Positions 9,978-18,298 of a DNA stretch of 64,000 bases are shown piece by piece. The position numbers were made by a program, and so were the translations under genes. The stretch spans positions 62,001-126,000 of the forward strand of contig NZ_AUFW01000012.1 in the NCBI RefSeq assembly GCF_000426705.1, read 5' to 3'. The notes beneath the pieces are model-generated. The model did not search any database and was not told where the DNA came from. It saw only the letters and a program-made list of their open reading frames with translations. Numbering within the stretch: position 1 is the first letter of the stretch; the number at the start of each line of letters is the position of its first letter. Source of the stretch: Spirochaeta cellobiosiphila DSM 17781 (GTDB taxonomy: Bacteria; Spirochaetota; Spirochaetia; DSM-17781).

Positions 9978-9999
9978 GGGACTGGCAACTGCCAGTCCC
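9978..9999 (-). terminator. strong hairpin between two minus-strand genes
   Basis: GGGACTGGCA (9978-9987) and TGCCAGTCCC (9990-9999) form a perfect 10 bp stem. It follows the stop of the lipoprotein gene at 10008 on the minus strand. The tract after it is only weakly T-rich, so it may attenuate or protect the 3' end rather than fully terminate. Confidence 0.6.
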
Positions 10000-10007
10000 T
10001 CTCTATT

Positions 10008-10412
10008 TTATTGATTTTGTTGATTAGCAGTAAATTCCTTTTCTTGTATCTCGTTGATGAGCTTTTCACTCAACTGTTTTGGCCAAGAAGGATAGGGGGC
10101 TATTGGATTCTCTTTGTACTCATCCAATATTGCCTGGAATTTCTCTTTGGCTTCTGTTAGTTGGCCTCTTTTATAGGAGATAAAAGCTATCTCATAACGA
10201 GCCATAATCCCATTAGCCTGATCATCAGGAAAATCCTGTAAAAAATGTTCATAGTAAAATAAGGCATTGTCATAATACCCTGAGTCATAAGCTTCCTGTG
10301 CTCTTTGAAAATAGATTTCTCTGTTCATTCCTTCATCTATGACCGGCTCCGGTGTTTTACAGGATACCAGTATTAAAGCGAGCAAAAGAACATAAGTAAA
10401 ATATTTGGTCAT
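10008..10412 (-). CDS. small TPR-like lipoprotein
   Basis: The 134-residue protein has a lipobox LVSCK (Cys about residue 18) followed by helical pairs with the spacing of tetratricopeptide repeats (YFQRAQEAYDSGYYDNALFYYEHFL, interrupted later by MARYEIAFISYKRGQ). Its architecture recalls BamD/YfiO-type outer-membrane lipoproteins but it is much shorter (BamD has about five repeats). Its ATG overlaps the stop of the upstream 115-residue gene by 4 bp, so the two are translationally coupled. A role in envelope assembly is possible but unproven. Confidence 0.75.
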   Translation of the reverse strand: MTKYFTYVLLLALILVSCKTPEPVIDEGMNREIYFQRAQEAYDSGYYDNALFYYEHFLQDFPDDQANGIMARYEIAFISYKRGQLTEAKEKFQAILDEYKENPIAPYPSWPKQLSEKLINEIQEKEFTANQQNQ

Positions 10413-10756
10413 TCTTTATCCCAACCTGCTGTTGACGAGTAGATTTCATCCTTAATTGGTAAGTTGTTTTTTAGATCCTTAATGAATTCTTTTGAATCGC
10501 CCATCGGTTCATAGGAATCGCAACTAAGCATACTTCTCCTAGCGACAGTGAAGTATTTATAGTATTTCTCATCTCCAAGCTTCTTTCGCCATTTACCAGC
10601 TGCGCAACGCACACGTAGCTGATACTGACTGCCATTTCCAACAGCGATCTTAACTACTTTGCAGTTAGAACAATTAGCACAATAAACCTTATCCTGGGCC
10701 GAAACTGTTTCTTCATTTTCTATCATAGCTTCGGGAGTCTCCAGACTTTCGACCAT
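10409..10756 (-). CDS. small cysteine-rich protein of unknown function
   Basis: The 115-residue product has cysteines at 26, 29, 32, 51 and 79 (CANCSNC, then RVRC and LSCDSYEP). This is a pattern suited to zinc or an Fe-S cluster, though neither is shown. It contains no signal peptide or membrane helix. It has a near-consensus promoter and GAGGAGG before the ATG, and it overlaps the following lipoprotein gene. I do not recognise a family. The set of cysteines resembles that of the small protein at 24306 in style but not in sequence. Confidence 0.65.
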   Translation of the reverse strand: MVESLETPEAMIENEETVSAQDKVYCANCSNCKVVKIAVGNGSQYQLRVRCAAGKWRKKLGDEKYYKYFTVARRSMLSCDSYEPMGDSKEFIKDLKNNLPIKDEIYSSTAGWDKE

Positions 10757-10783
10757 GGTGACCTCCTCATTTTATATAATTTT

Positions 10784-10813
10784 ATAATATCATGATCGAC
10801 TTTTTGGGGTCAA
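10784..10813 (-). promoter_or_regulatory. promoter of the cysteine-rich protein/lipoprotein operon
   Basis: Read on the minus strand: TTGACC (10808-10813), 18 bp, TATTAT (10784-10789). The predicted transcript has a leader of about 20 nt containing GAGGAGG, so this operon uses conventional initiation, unlike the leaderless genes. Confidence 0.65.
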
Positions 10814-10897
10814 CAATTTAGTTATATGACCCACACTAGACAATTATAACACTTATAAGACCAAAAAAACGGTAAAAATGGAGTATTCCCGAGTTAT

Positions 10898-12223
10898 TTA
10901 ACTGATAGTTTCCGGATGTTCGTCAACAATACTAATACAAATGGTATTGGCTAAGGTAACATCAGAGGCATTTATTAATGCAATAGCTTTGGTAACATCT
11001 TCCTCTTTAGCCAAATGAGTCGTCATAACTAAGGGCACGGCATATTCTTGTTTAGAAGTTTCTGTTAATTCCTTTTGAAGTGCACTTGATATGCTAATAC
11101 CATTATTGCCTAGAATTGTTGTAATCTGAGCTACTGCACCGACTTTATCCGCAATATTGAATCTAAGGTAGTATCGACTCTTAATCTCTGAATTGGGTAA
11201 CTGTACGGCTTTATCTGTCAGATCAGGCCAAAAGTTATATTGATTAAATACAATATCAGAAACTCCACTGGCTACAGAAACAATATCAGAGGCTACAGCA
11301 CTGGCCGTAGGTGAAGCTCCTGCTCCACGACCATAGTACAATGTATGACCTACAGAGCTACCATAGACACTTACAGCATTGAAAGGTCCCTTTATCCAGG
11401 CAAGGGGATGATTTTTACCAATAAAAGCAGGTCTAACTCTAAAACTGATACCATTTTCCATTCGCTGTGCTACAGCAATGAGCTTCATGATATAACCAAG
11501 TTCAGTTCCCACTTTAAGATCTAGTAGATCTAAATTATCTATACCTTCCACAGGTATTTGATCTAGTTCTACACTTCCTGCAAAGGATAACGCTCCCATT
11601 ATGGCTATCTTATGAGCGGAATCCATTCCAGAAACATCTAATGTGGGATCAGCTTCTGCCAGGCCCAGTTCTTGAGCTTCTTTCAAAGCCTCTTCATAGG
11701 ATTGGCCTTTTTGAGTCATTTCAGAGAGGATAAAATTACATGTTCCGTTAACGATACCAAAGAGTGCATCTATTCTATTAGCTATCAACCCTTCTGTAAG
11801 GGCTTTGATGATAGGTATGCCACCAGCACAACTAGCTTCAAATCCGATAGTTACATCGTTAGCTCTGGCTAAAGCGAATAGTTCTTTTCCATAAATGGCT
11901 AACAAAGCTTTATTGGCAGTTACTACATGTTTACCTGATTTTAAAGCTTGTTCAACAAAGCTCTTTGCTATGGTTGTGCCTCCCACTAATTCAACAACAA
12001 TCTTAACGAGAGGATCTTTTAAAACCTTTTGATAATCTGTTTCGAATAAATTTGAGGGTATTCCAATTGATTCAGCATGACTAAAGTTAACATCAACAAC
12101 ATAGGAAAGTTCAAGATCTAAACCTGATCTCTTACATATGCTTTCTATGTCCTGAGTTAGGATTTTTGCTGTGCCCCCGCCTACGGTTCCGCATCCTAGT
12201 AGGGCTATTCCAATTTTACTCAT
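10898..12223 (-). CDS. hom: homoserine dehydrogenase with ACT domain
   Basis: The 441-residue enzyme reduces aspartate semialdehyde to homoserine with NAD(P)H, the branch point to threonine and methionine. The Rossmann motif GIALLGCGTVGGGTAKIL is at the N-terminus, the catalytic core includes ANKALLAIYG, GIVNGTCNFILSEM and GLAEADPTLDVSGMDSAHK, and the C-terminal 90 residues form an ACT domain (YYLRFNIADKVGAVAQI) expected to bind threonine for feedback control. The length and order match the family. AGGAGG lies just before the ATG. A hairpin at 12254-12280 separates it from the LysM gene upstream. Confidence 0.95.
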   Translation of the reverse strand: MSKIGIALLGCGTVGGGTAKILTQDIESICKRSGLDLELSYVVDVNFSHAESIGIPSNLFETDYQKVLKDPLVKIVVELVGGTTIAKSFVEQALKSGKHVVTANKALLAIYGKELFALARANDVTIGFEASCAGGIPIIKALTEGLIANRIDALFGIVNGTCNFILSEMTQKGQSYEEALKEAQELGLAEADPTLDVSGMDSAHKIAIMGALSFAGSVELDQIPVEGIDNLDLLDLKVGTELGYIMKLIAVAQRMENGISFRVRPAFIGKNHPLAWIKGPFNAVSVYGSSVGHTLYYGRGAGASPTASAVASDIVSVASGVSDIVFNQYNFWPDLTDKAVQLPNSEIKSRYYLRFNIADKVGAVAQITTILGNNGISISSALQKELTETSKQEYAVPLVMTTHLAKEEDVTKAIALINASDVTLANTICISIVDEHPETIS

Positions 12224-12253
12224 GGTGATCCTCCTGAATCACCATCCTAGACA

Positions 12254-12280
12254 GGCCTTTCTAATCTGTCAAGAAAGGCC
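12254..12280 (-). other. intergenic hairpin between the LysM gene and hom
   Basis: GGCCTTTCT (12254-12262) and AGAAAGGCC (12272-12280) form a 9 bp stem with a 9 nt loop. No T tract follows on either strand. It could stabilise the 3' end of the lipoprotein message or partially terminate ahead of hom. Confidence 0.5.
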
Positions 12281-12290
12281 ATGATAAAAC

Positions 12291-13664
12291 TTACTTGGGA
12301 GGGATAATTAAATTCCATCCTGGATAGATAAGATCAGGATTCTGGATCAATTTTTTATTACGTCTCCAGATTTTTGGCCAAAGGTAAGGATTGTTATATA
12401 CGTCTTTTCTTTCGGCGATTCGCCATAAACAATCCCTTAGTTCAGGGTTGTATTTGACGGTATAGAAAGCATTAACGGCTTTATCTTGATATAAACGAAT
12501 ATAAGATTGGGCTTGGCCAAAATATTGATTAGCAATGGCCATATTTCCAGCATTCTTTTCTTTAACTCCTGACAACCAGAGTTCCTGTGCTTTATTAAGG
12601 TAAGAATAGACATCTTCATCCCCTAGTACAGCTACCTCTCCATTTGCGGGTAGTAGTATAGCTTGAGGCTTTGAAGCTTCTTCCTTAGTAGGTTCTTCAG
12701 ACTCCTGTTCTCCCTCTGTAGAATAAGTTGAATCAAGAAGGTTTTCTCCCTGCCACGGTGCTGGAGTCACTATCTCATCATCATCAGAAACAACAGTCAT
12801 TTGACTTGCGTTCTCGATTTCCTTCATAACTTCCATCATAAAGTCTTCAGTTTCTTTCTGGGCTTTTCGTTCTTTAGCTGCTTTTCCTGCTTCTAAAGCA
12901 TAGTACTTAGCTTGGGAAAGTGATTCCTCACCTTGACCAAGATTGTAATTACGATAAGCATTCAACCCTGTAAAATAATAATCATTCGCTTTATCCAATT
13001 CTTCAGAAGCCCAGATATAAGCTTCAGCTTTCTCTGCGTCAGACAGGTAATTTTCTGTATCTCTTTGAAGGATTTTTACCCAACGTATCTTTTCATCCAA
13101 CTTGTTGTAGGTTGTTGTGATATCCTGCAGTAAAGACTCGCTTTTAGTCTTTCCCTCCTGGAATGATGTATCAAAAGCAAGTTCAATGTTGGTAGCTCTT
13201 TGAGCCAATGCTCCATATTCTTCAGGACTGAACTTATCAGCCTCCAAGTTTTTGAGTTTTTCCATCATTGTGTTGATACGACTTATTAAATCTTGTTCAC
13301 TTTTCTCTGACGCGATTTCATAAGCCTTATTGGCCCAATCCATTGCAATATTAAGAGATTCTTGTGCTTTATCTCCTTCACTGGATTCAGCAGCTTCCAG
13401 TGCTTCTTTTGCATTATTTAATTCCTCAGGAGCGTAATCTGTGGCTCCTGCTTCTTCGGCTCTAACTATAGCCAATCTGACCTGTTCAAAATCTTCGTCA
13501 GTTAATTGAGCTGCTTCTGGCTTTTGTGTTCCAGATTCTGGTTCTACAGCTGTATCTGGGGGGGGCTGTGTAGCTGCTGGCTCTTCTTCCGGTGTGGAAG
13601 CACAACCTACTAATATTAGAGCAACTACCGTTAATGTAAGAATCGAAAATATAAACTTTTTCAT
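12291..13664 (-). CDS. LysM-domain lipoprotein with a long helical middle
   Basis: The 457-residue product has a lipobox LVGCAS (Cys about residue 21), an acidic Pro/Glu-rich linker, then a long region of helices rich in Ala, Glu and Lys (about 55-280), and a C-terminal LysM-like module (last 60 residues: YTVKYNPELRDCLWRIAE, then PYLWPKIWRRNKKL and PDLIYPGWNLIIPP). LysM binds peptidoglycan, so the protein likely tethers the membrane to the wall. GGAGG precedes the ATG. Its promoter is divergent from the FecR-domain gene and a perfect palindrome lies between them. Confidence 0.88.
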   Translation of the reverse strand: MKKFIFSILTLTVVALILVGCASTPEEEPAATQPPPDTAVEPESGTQKPEAAQLTDEDFEQVRLAIVRAEEAGATDYAPEELNNAKEALEAAESSEGDKAQESLNIAMDWANKAYEIASEKSEQDLISRINTMMEKLKNLEADKFSPEEYGALAQRATNIELAFDTSFQEGKTKSESLLQDITTTYNKLDEKIRWVKILQRDTENYLSDAEKAEAYIWASEELDKANDYYFTGLNAYRNYNLGQGEESLSQAKYYALEAGKAAKERKAQKETEDFMMEVMKEIENASQMTVVSDDDEIVTPAPWQGENLLDSTYSTEGEQESEEPTKEEASKPQAILLPANGEVAVLGDEDVYSYLNKAQELWLSGVKEKNAGNMAIANQYFGQAQSYIRLYQDKAVNAFYTVKYNPELRDCLWRIAERKDVYNNPYLWPKIWRRNKKLIQNPDLIYPGWNLIIPPK

Positions 13665-13681
13665 CGGTTCCTCCGTTCATG

Positions 13682-13710
13682 AGTCTATCACCAAGTACTT
13701 TAACCGTCAA
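13682..13710 (-). promoter_or_regulatory. promoter of the LysM lipoprotein gene
   Basis: On the minus strand TTGACG (13705-13710), 17 bp and TAGACT (13682-13687) predict a start near 13675, leaving a short leader with CGGAGGAA before the ATG. Confidence 0.6.
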
Positions 13711-13728
13711 CTTTTCCACTGGATTTAA

Positions 13729-13752
13729 AATGTATCACAGATGTGATACATT
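13729..13752. promoter_or_regulatory. 24 bp palindromic operator between LysM and FecR genes
   Basis: The arms AATGTATCACA (13729-13739) and TGTGATACATT (13742-13752) are exact inverted repeats around GA. The 2 nt gap is too short for an RNA hairpin, which favours a dimeric DNA-binding protein. It is centred about 65 bp upstream of the predicted LysM start point and overlaps the likely FecR promoter region (TAAAAT at 13726-13731), so it could activate one gene and repress the other. Confidence 0.6.
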
Positions 13753-13772
13753 TCTTGTATGAGGAGTAGGTA

Positions 13773-14882
13773 ATGAGAATAAAAGTTCTATTTTTGCTAT
13801 TATCTTTTACAATATTACCCTTGTTCGCCCAAGTGGGGGAGATTAGTTATCTTATTGACGATGTTGAATTGATTCGTGATGGGGAAACATACACGGATAG
13901 GGATATCTCTTTTGGGGATCCAGTAGAAGACCTGGATTTTTTTAGAACTGGTCCAACAGGTGAATTAGATATCTCTCTCTATGGAAGCACAGGGATCGAA
14001 TCTGAAGTACATCTAACTCCCAATTCTACTTTTTACCTAGAAATTTCTGATCAGAAAAAAGAACAGAAAGGTGTTATTCAAGTACTGGCTGGATCTGTCG
14101 CTTTTAAAGTAAAGAAGCTAACAGGTAACAACAGGTTTAATGTACAGACAGAAACAGCATTAATGGGGGTAAGAGGTACTAGTTTTGAGGTCTCAACGAC
14201 AGTGGAAGGAGATATCCTTATCACTTGTGAAGAAGGATTAGTGGCCTGTACAGACTCTGATGGTAATACTCTCTATGCCAGACCAGGTACTGCTGTGGAA
14301 AAGTCCGGTGATTCTATTTTTAGGCGAATCCCCATTGCTGTTAGTTCATTAAAATCGTTTAGAGATGAATGGCAAATGGAAAAATCAAGAGCCTTAGAAG
14401 CAAATGCTCCCAGGGCTATCAAAAACTATGCTGCCAGATATGAAAAATTGAAGCGTGAGTTTGATCTCGCTTATTCTACACTAATGTCTTCTGAAGATGT
14501 TATCCGTCGTTGGGATATGGAACATAAGCAGGGTATTATCGGATCAGGAAGCCAGTTACTACGGGACAAGAAAGAACTATACAGAGGATTAGTTGCCTTG
14601 CGTAAAAATTTATTCTTGTTTGAAAGAGTTTATTTTAGGCTTATTGAATTAGAGGACTATTATAACAGTAATAAATATAAAGGTAATTTGAGAACTGGTT
14701 ATACTTACCAGGATTTCTTTAAAGATTTCAATAAGGACAAAGATGCTTTGATGCGCAAGATGGCTTATGTTCGCTATATTAATAAGCTATATGCCATGCG
14801 TAATGAAGGGAGTCTACCTTTTGATTCAACACTAGACTCGGATTCTAACTTTTTATCACCTAACAGCGAATTCTTCAATTAA
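13773..14882 (+). CDS. exported FecR-domain protein
   Basis: The 369-residue protein has a signal peptide (about 1-19, ending LFAQ) and then a FecR-like domain (about 25-190): an EISYLIDDVELIRDG strand, GSTGIESEVHLTPNSTFYLE, GVIQVLAGSVAFKVKKL, and the typical VQTETALMGVRGTSFEV. FecR domains here are probably periplasmic binding modules rather than sigma-factor regulators, because no sigma-factor gene or membrane segment accompanies it. The second half is helical. GAGGAG lies 7 nt before the ATG. The gene ends just before a terminator serving the convergent ABC gene. Confidence 0.85.
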   Translation: MRIKVLFLLLSFTILPLFAQVGEISYLIDDVELIRDGETYTDRDISFGDPVEDLDFFRTGPTGELDISLYGSTGIESEVHLTPNSTFYLEISDQKKEQKGVIQVLAGSVAFKVKKLTGNNRFNVQTETALMGVRGTSFEVSTTVEGDILITCEEGLVACTDSDGNTLYARPGTAVEKSGDSIFRRIPIAVSSLKSFRDEWQMEKSRALEANAPRAIKNYAARYEKLKREFDLAYSTLMSSEDVIRRWDMEHKQGIIGSGSQLLRDKKELYRGLVALRKNLFLFERVYFRLIELEDYYNSNKYKGNLRTGYTYQDFFKDFNKDKDALMRKMAYVRYINKLYAMRNEGSLPFDSTLDSDSNFLSPNSEFFN

Positions 14883-14910
14883 TAAAAAAACTGCCCTATC
14901 AAGGGCAGTT
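14883..14910 (-). terminator. rho-independent terminator of the ABC ATPase gene
   Basis: AACTGCCCT (14889-14897) pairs with AGGGCAGTT (14902-14910). Read on the minus strand the stem is followed by a run of seven T, so it terminates the gene ending at 14940. On the plus strand there is no T run, so it serves the FecR gene poorly. Confidence 0.85.
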
Positions 14911-14939
14911 CTATAATCAAGTCAAAGTAATCTTAGTGT

Positions 14940-16040
14940 TTAGTCAAACTGAATAGTAATTTCTGTTTCCATATCAAAGAAAAGAACTCTATTAAGGTCA
15001 GCAGTAAAATTAACTTCATCTCCAACACTTGGAAGTACATCTGGCTCTACTCTAGTAATCATCTGATGTGATTCAGTGCTTACATAAAGGTGTGTTTCAT
15101 TACCTAATGGTTCGATAACTTCAACAGTAGCTTTGATGTTATTCTTAGCTGCTGGGGTTGCTTGATATTTGAATTCTTCTGGTCGAATACCAAATAAGAT
15201 CTGCTTACCAACATATTCTTTTAGTTTAGCAGACTGCTTTTCAGTAGTTTCGATTTTGAAAGTACCTTCGTTAACAACAACCTTGCCGTTTTCTTCAAGT
15301 ACTTCACCAGAAAGAATGTTCATAGGAGGAGAACCAATAAATCCAGCAACAAATCTATTATATGGTTGGTTGTATAATCCTAATGGTGTACCGATTTGCT
15401 GAATTAAACCGTCTTTCATAACGACGATCTTATCACCCATGGTCATCGCTTCAGTCTGGTCGTGTGTTACGTAGATCATTGTTGCTTGAAGTCTAGTGTG
15501 AAGACCAGAGATTTCCGCTCTCATCTGTACACGAAGTTTTGCATCCAAGTTGGAAAGTGGTTCGTCAAAAAGGAAAACTTTTGGCTTACGAACGATAGCT
15601 CGTCCTACAGCAACACGTTGTCTTTGACCACCGGAAAGGGCTTTTGGCTTTCTTTCAAGAAGTTGTTCGATATCAAGAATCTGAGCAGCTTCTTTTACAC
15701 GACTATCAATCTCTTCTTTTGCGTATTTTCTGATTCTCAGTCCAAATGCCATGTTGTCATATACACTCATGTGAGGATATAACGCATAGTTTTGGAATAC
15801 CATTGCGATGTCACGATCTTTAGGCGCAACTTCGTTCATTCTTTTACCATCAATGGTCAATTCACCATCTGTGATGTCTTCAAGTCCAGCTACCATACGA
15901 AGTGTAGTTGTTTTACCACATCCAGAAGGTCCTACGAGTACAACGAATTCTTCATCATTGATATGGATATTTGCCTTATCAACTGCTTTGACTCCGCCAT
16001 CGTAGACTTTAGTTATGTCATTAAGAATAACTTCTGCCAC
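14940..16040 (-). CDS. ABC transporter ATPase of the MalK/UgpC/MsmK type
   Basis: The 366-residue ATPase has Walker A GPSGCGKTT, the signature LSGGQRQRVAVGRA, Walker B VFLFDEP with the D-loop SNLDAKLR, the switch His in THDQTEAMTMGD, and a C-terminal OB-fold (TOBE) regulatory domain (about 240-366). Such proteins power sugar or glycerol-phosphate importers and one copy often serves several permeases. There are no permease genes nearby; only a solute-binding lipoprotein gene lies upstream. The start is GTG with GGAGG about 6 nt before it. The neighbouring gene is 65 bp away and may be separately transcribed. Confidence 0.93.
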   Translation of the reverse strand: MAEVILNDITKVYDGGVKAVDKANIHINDEEFVVLVGPSGCGKTTTLRMVAGLEDITDGELTIDGKRMNEVAPKDRDIAMVFQNYALYPHMSVYDNMAFGLRIRKYAKEEIDSRVKEAAQILDIEQLLERKPKALSGGQRQRVAVGRAIVRKPKVFLFDEPLSNLDAKLRVQMRAEISGLHTRLQATMIYVTHDQTEAMTMGDKIVVMKDGLIQQIGTPLGLYNQPYNRFVAGFIGSPPMNILSGEVLEENGKVVVNEGTFKIETTEKQSAKLKEYVGKQILFGIRPEEFKYQATPAAKNNIKATVEVIEPLGNETHLYVSTESHQMITRVEPDVLPSVGDEVNFTADLNRVLFFDMETEITIQFD

Positions 16041-16105
16041 AAGGGGCCTCCATCAAGTTTATTTTATGAAGGCAATTTTAATATGACATCTTATATCTGT
16101 CAACT

Positions 16106-17275
16106 TTATTCCTGCAAAGATGAGCGATGCCAGTTCTCAACCATCTGGGAGAAGTTTTCCTCATTCTTTTCAATCCGGGGATTTTCAAACCAGGGAATTA
16201 ATCCTGTTTCTACAAAGTCATCCCAGTGTTCCGGGATGTGATGATATAATTCAAAGTCCTCGGAACGGGGAAACCTGTGGGCTAATTGTTTATATAGACT
16301 GCTCAGATATTCATTGCTTGCTTTTATCGTTGATAAGCCGCCATAGGCCCCTTTGATCAAATCTTTTGACTCTAAACGACTATCGATAATCCTTTTTTGA
16401 TTATTGCTATCCAAAAGCCAATTTACCATTTCCAAGGGTGTTTTCTTCTTGAGCCCTTCTGGAGTCAATCCAATGCTTAGATACTGGGGAAGGCTTTCAA
16501 GTTTTGAATCTGTATTAAAAAAGTAGAAATTGGTTTCGCTTCTAATATTTTCAGGCATTTCCAGCCACTCTTCAAAGGTGACAAGCCAAAATTTAATACG
16601 TCCTGAAGTTAATAAATTATAAGGATGTTCAATAAAATATTTCTTACGAAATCCATTATCGTAATCTATGAAAGTCGTTAATTTTGTAATAGCTTCCTTC
16701 ATCACGGAACTATCCCAACTGATGAAATCAGAGCCCAGTTGGATGTTAGTATCATATGATAGAAGTAAAGTATCCAAAAACTTTGGCTGCCATAAAGGAT
16801 TATAGCCTCTTCGAGCAGAAGTTGAAGTACTTATAACATTATATTGTATAGCCTGATCTGTAAGTGTCCCCATATCTATGGACAAGGGAAAAACATTAGG
16901 AGCTTGAGATTTATCAATGAGAACAAGGGGTACATCAAAGGCTAAAGGGATTATCTTGTTCTCATTGTCTAGTATGACCGTTTGTGCAGATTCGATAAAT
17001 TTATCTATGTTCATATCTGTCAGCCAGTCTTTGGGGTACTCGTCCAGTAATTCCAAATGACCTGGATTGTTGAGGTTATTGCCAATGTAAATATCAACCG
17101 TTTCCTGAGAATGTGTTGGCAGAATGGTAATATTTATATCCGGATTATCCTGATTATATAATTCAATAGCCTTAAGCATTGCTACTGAATCAGTCCTGAT
17201 ATTAATATCCATTCCTTTTGAAGAACAGGAGAATAGTATGAGAGATAGTAAGACAATAATAATGTATGGCTTCAT
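16106..17275 (-). CDS. solute-binding-like lipoprotein
   Basis: The 389-residue product has a lipobox LFSCS (Cys about residue 17). The sequence has the look of an ABC extracellular binding protein for sugars (ELYNQDNPDINITILP near the start, later FISWDSSVMKEAITKLTTFIDYDN and TSGRIKFWLVTFEEW) but is divergent. Placement just upstream of a MalK-type ATPase on the same strand suggests a link to transport, though no permeases are present. The promoter is leaderless in geometry and there is no Shine-Dalgarno before the ATG. Confidence 0.75.
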   Translation of the reverse strand: MKPYIIIVLLSLILFSCSSKGMDINIRTDSVAMLKAIELYNQDNPDINITILPTHSQETVDIYIGNNLNNPGHLELLDEYPKDWLTDMNIDKFIESAQTVILDNENKIIPLAFDVPLVLIDKSQAPNVFPLSIDMGTLTDQAIQYNVISTSTSARRGYNPLWQPKFLDTLLLSYDTNIQLGSDFISWDSSVMKEAITKLTTFIDYDNGFRKKYFIEHPYNLLTSGRIKFWLVTFEEWLEMPENIRSETNFYFFNTDSKLESLPQYLSIGLTPEGLKKKTPLEMVNWLLDSNNQKRIIDSRLESKDLIKGAYGGLSTIKASNEYLSSLYKQLAHRFPRSEDFELYHHIPEHWDDFVETGLIPWFENPRIEKNEENFSQMVENWHRSSLQE

Positions 17276-17281
17276 AAAAGG

Positions 17282-17310
17282 AATCTAGGCCAAACTAAGG
17301 GTATTGTCAA
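17282..17310 (-). promoter_or_regulatory. promoter of the solute-binding lipoprotein gene, leaderless geometry
   Basis: On the minus strand TTGACA (17305-17310), 17 bp and TAGATT (17282-17287) are followed by 6 nt and the ATG (17275-17273). The -35 lies in the 14 bp palindrome TGTCAACGTTGACA at 17305-17318, which could be an operator. Confidence 0.7.
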
Positions 17311-17324
17311 CGTTGACATGTCTA

Positions 17325-17353
17325 TTGTCATTACCATCTTCATTAATCATAAT
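17325..17353 (+). promoter_or_regulatory. promoter of the radical SAM gene, leaderless geometry
   Basis: TTGTCA (17325-17330), 17 bp and CATAAT (17348-17353) end 6 nt before an ATG at 17360. This supports 17360 as the start rather than an in-frame ATG at 17318, which would sit upstream of the promoter. Confidence 0.65.
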
Positions 17354-17359
17354 ACAACC

Positions 17360-18292
17360 ATGGATGCACCCATTGTTTTTAATAATTATAGCCGGTACTT
17401 AAAAAAGAAATACAATAAACCAGCCTACAGACTTGGTCTGGATGGGGGGTTTTCCTGCCCTAATCGAGGCAAAGATCGTACTAAAGAGGGATGCTCCTAT
17501 TGTGATGCCTATGGGGCGAGAGCTCCTTATTTGACTGGAGCACATAGTCTCACTGATCAAATTCGTCAAAGTCTTGGTTTTTTAAGACAAAGATACGGCG
17601 CAGAAATCTTTTTGTTATATTTCCAGGCCTATACCAGTACCTGGGCTCCTCTGGATAGGTTGAAAGCCCTTTATGATAGTGCCTTGTCTGAGGCGGATTT
17701 TCGGGAACTCATCGTCTCCACTAGACCTGATTGTTTTGGTGATAAAGTGGCTGATCTTCTAAGCTCTTATCGAACAGAAGAACGAGAAGTGTGGGCTGAG
17801 TTTGGGCTTCAGAGCGCAAAGGATATAACTCTAAAACGAATAAACAGAGGGCATGGAGTCAAGCAATACATCGAATCGGTTAAGAGAGCTCAAGATAGGG
17901 ATATAAAAATTGTAACACACCTAATATTCGGGTTGCCCGGGGAAACTGAACGGGATATATTGGATTCTGTAGACTTTGTTGTTGATCAGGGAGTCCAGGG
18001 GATTAAGATTCATAATCTGCATATTCCTCAGCACTCACCTTTATACAAAGACTATATTTCCGGTGAGATAACCCTTCCAAGTATGGAACGGCATATGGAT
18101 TATTGCCAAAAGGCTTTGGAACGGATACCTGAGGATATTGTAATATTACGTTTGACCAATGATACTATGAAGGATGGTACCTTGTTACCTGGTGTGATGT
18201 GGGACAAAACATTCTTCTATGATCGCCTAAGACGTAGAATGGGGGAAGCCGGAAGTTTTCAGGGCTGTAAGTATAAAAGAAGGGTGGAATGA
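17360..18292 (+). CDS. radical SAM protein, YhcC-like family
   Basis: The protein (310 residues from the start at 17360) shows the radical SAM [4Fe-4S] cysteine cluster in GGFSCPNRGKDRTKEGCSYC, a long-spaced variant typical of the YhcC/TIGR01212 family. A GLPGE motif and NRGHGVKQY follow as in other members. It is a cytoplasmic SAM enzyme; the exact substrate is not established for this family. An in-frame ATG at 17318 would add 14 residues not seen in relatives. The small gene at 18299 follows by 6 bp and is probably in the same operon. Confidence 0.88.
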   Translation: MDAPIVFNNYSRYLKKKYNKPAYRLGLDGGFSCPNRGKDRTKEGCSYCDAYGARAPYLTGAHSLTDQIRQSLGFLRQRYGAEIFLLYFQAYTSTWAPLDRLKALYDSALSEADFRELIVSTRPDCFGDKVADLLSSYRTEEREVWAEFGLQSAKDITLKRINRGHGVKQYIESVKRAQDRDIKIVTHLIFGLPGETERDILDSVDFVVDQGVQGIKIHNLHIPQHSPLYKDYISGEITLPSMERHMDYCQKALERIPEDIVILRLTNDTMKDGTLLPGVMWDKTFFYDRLRRRMGEAGSFQGCKYKRRVE

Positions 18293-18298
18293 ATACTT

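Noticed and set aside
9975-10160. Plus-strand open frame over the small lipoprotein gene
   Set aside because: It is antisense to a supported gene and starts within the hairpin at 9978-9999, with no ribosome site.
17318-17359. ATG at 17318 as start of the radical SAM gene
   Set aside because: It lies upstream of the promoter that ends 6 nt before the ATG at 17360.
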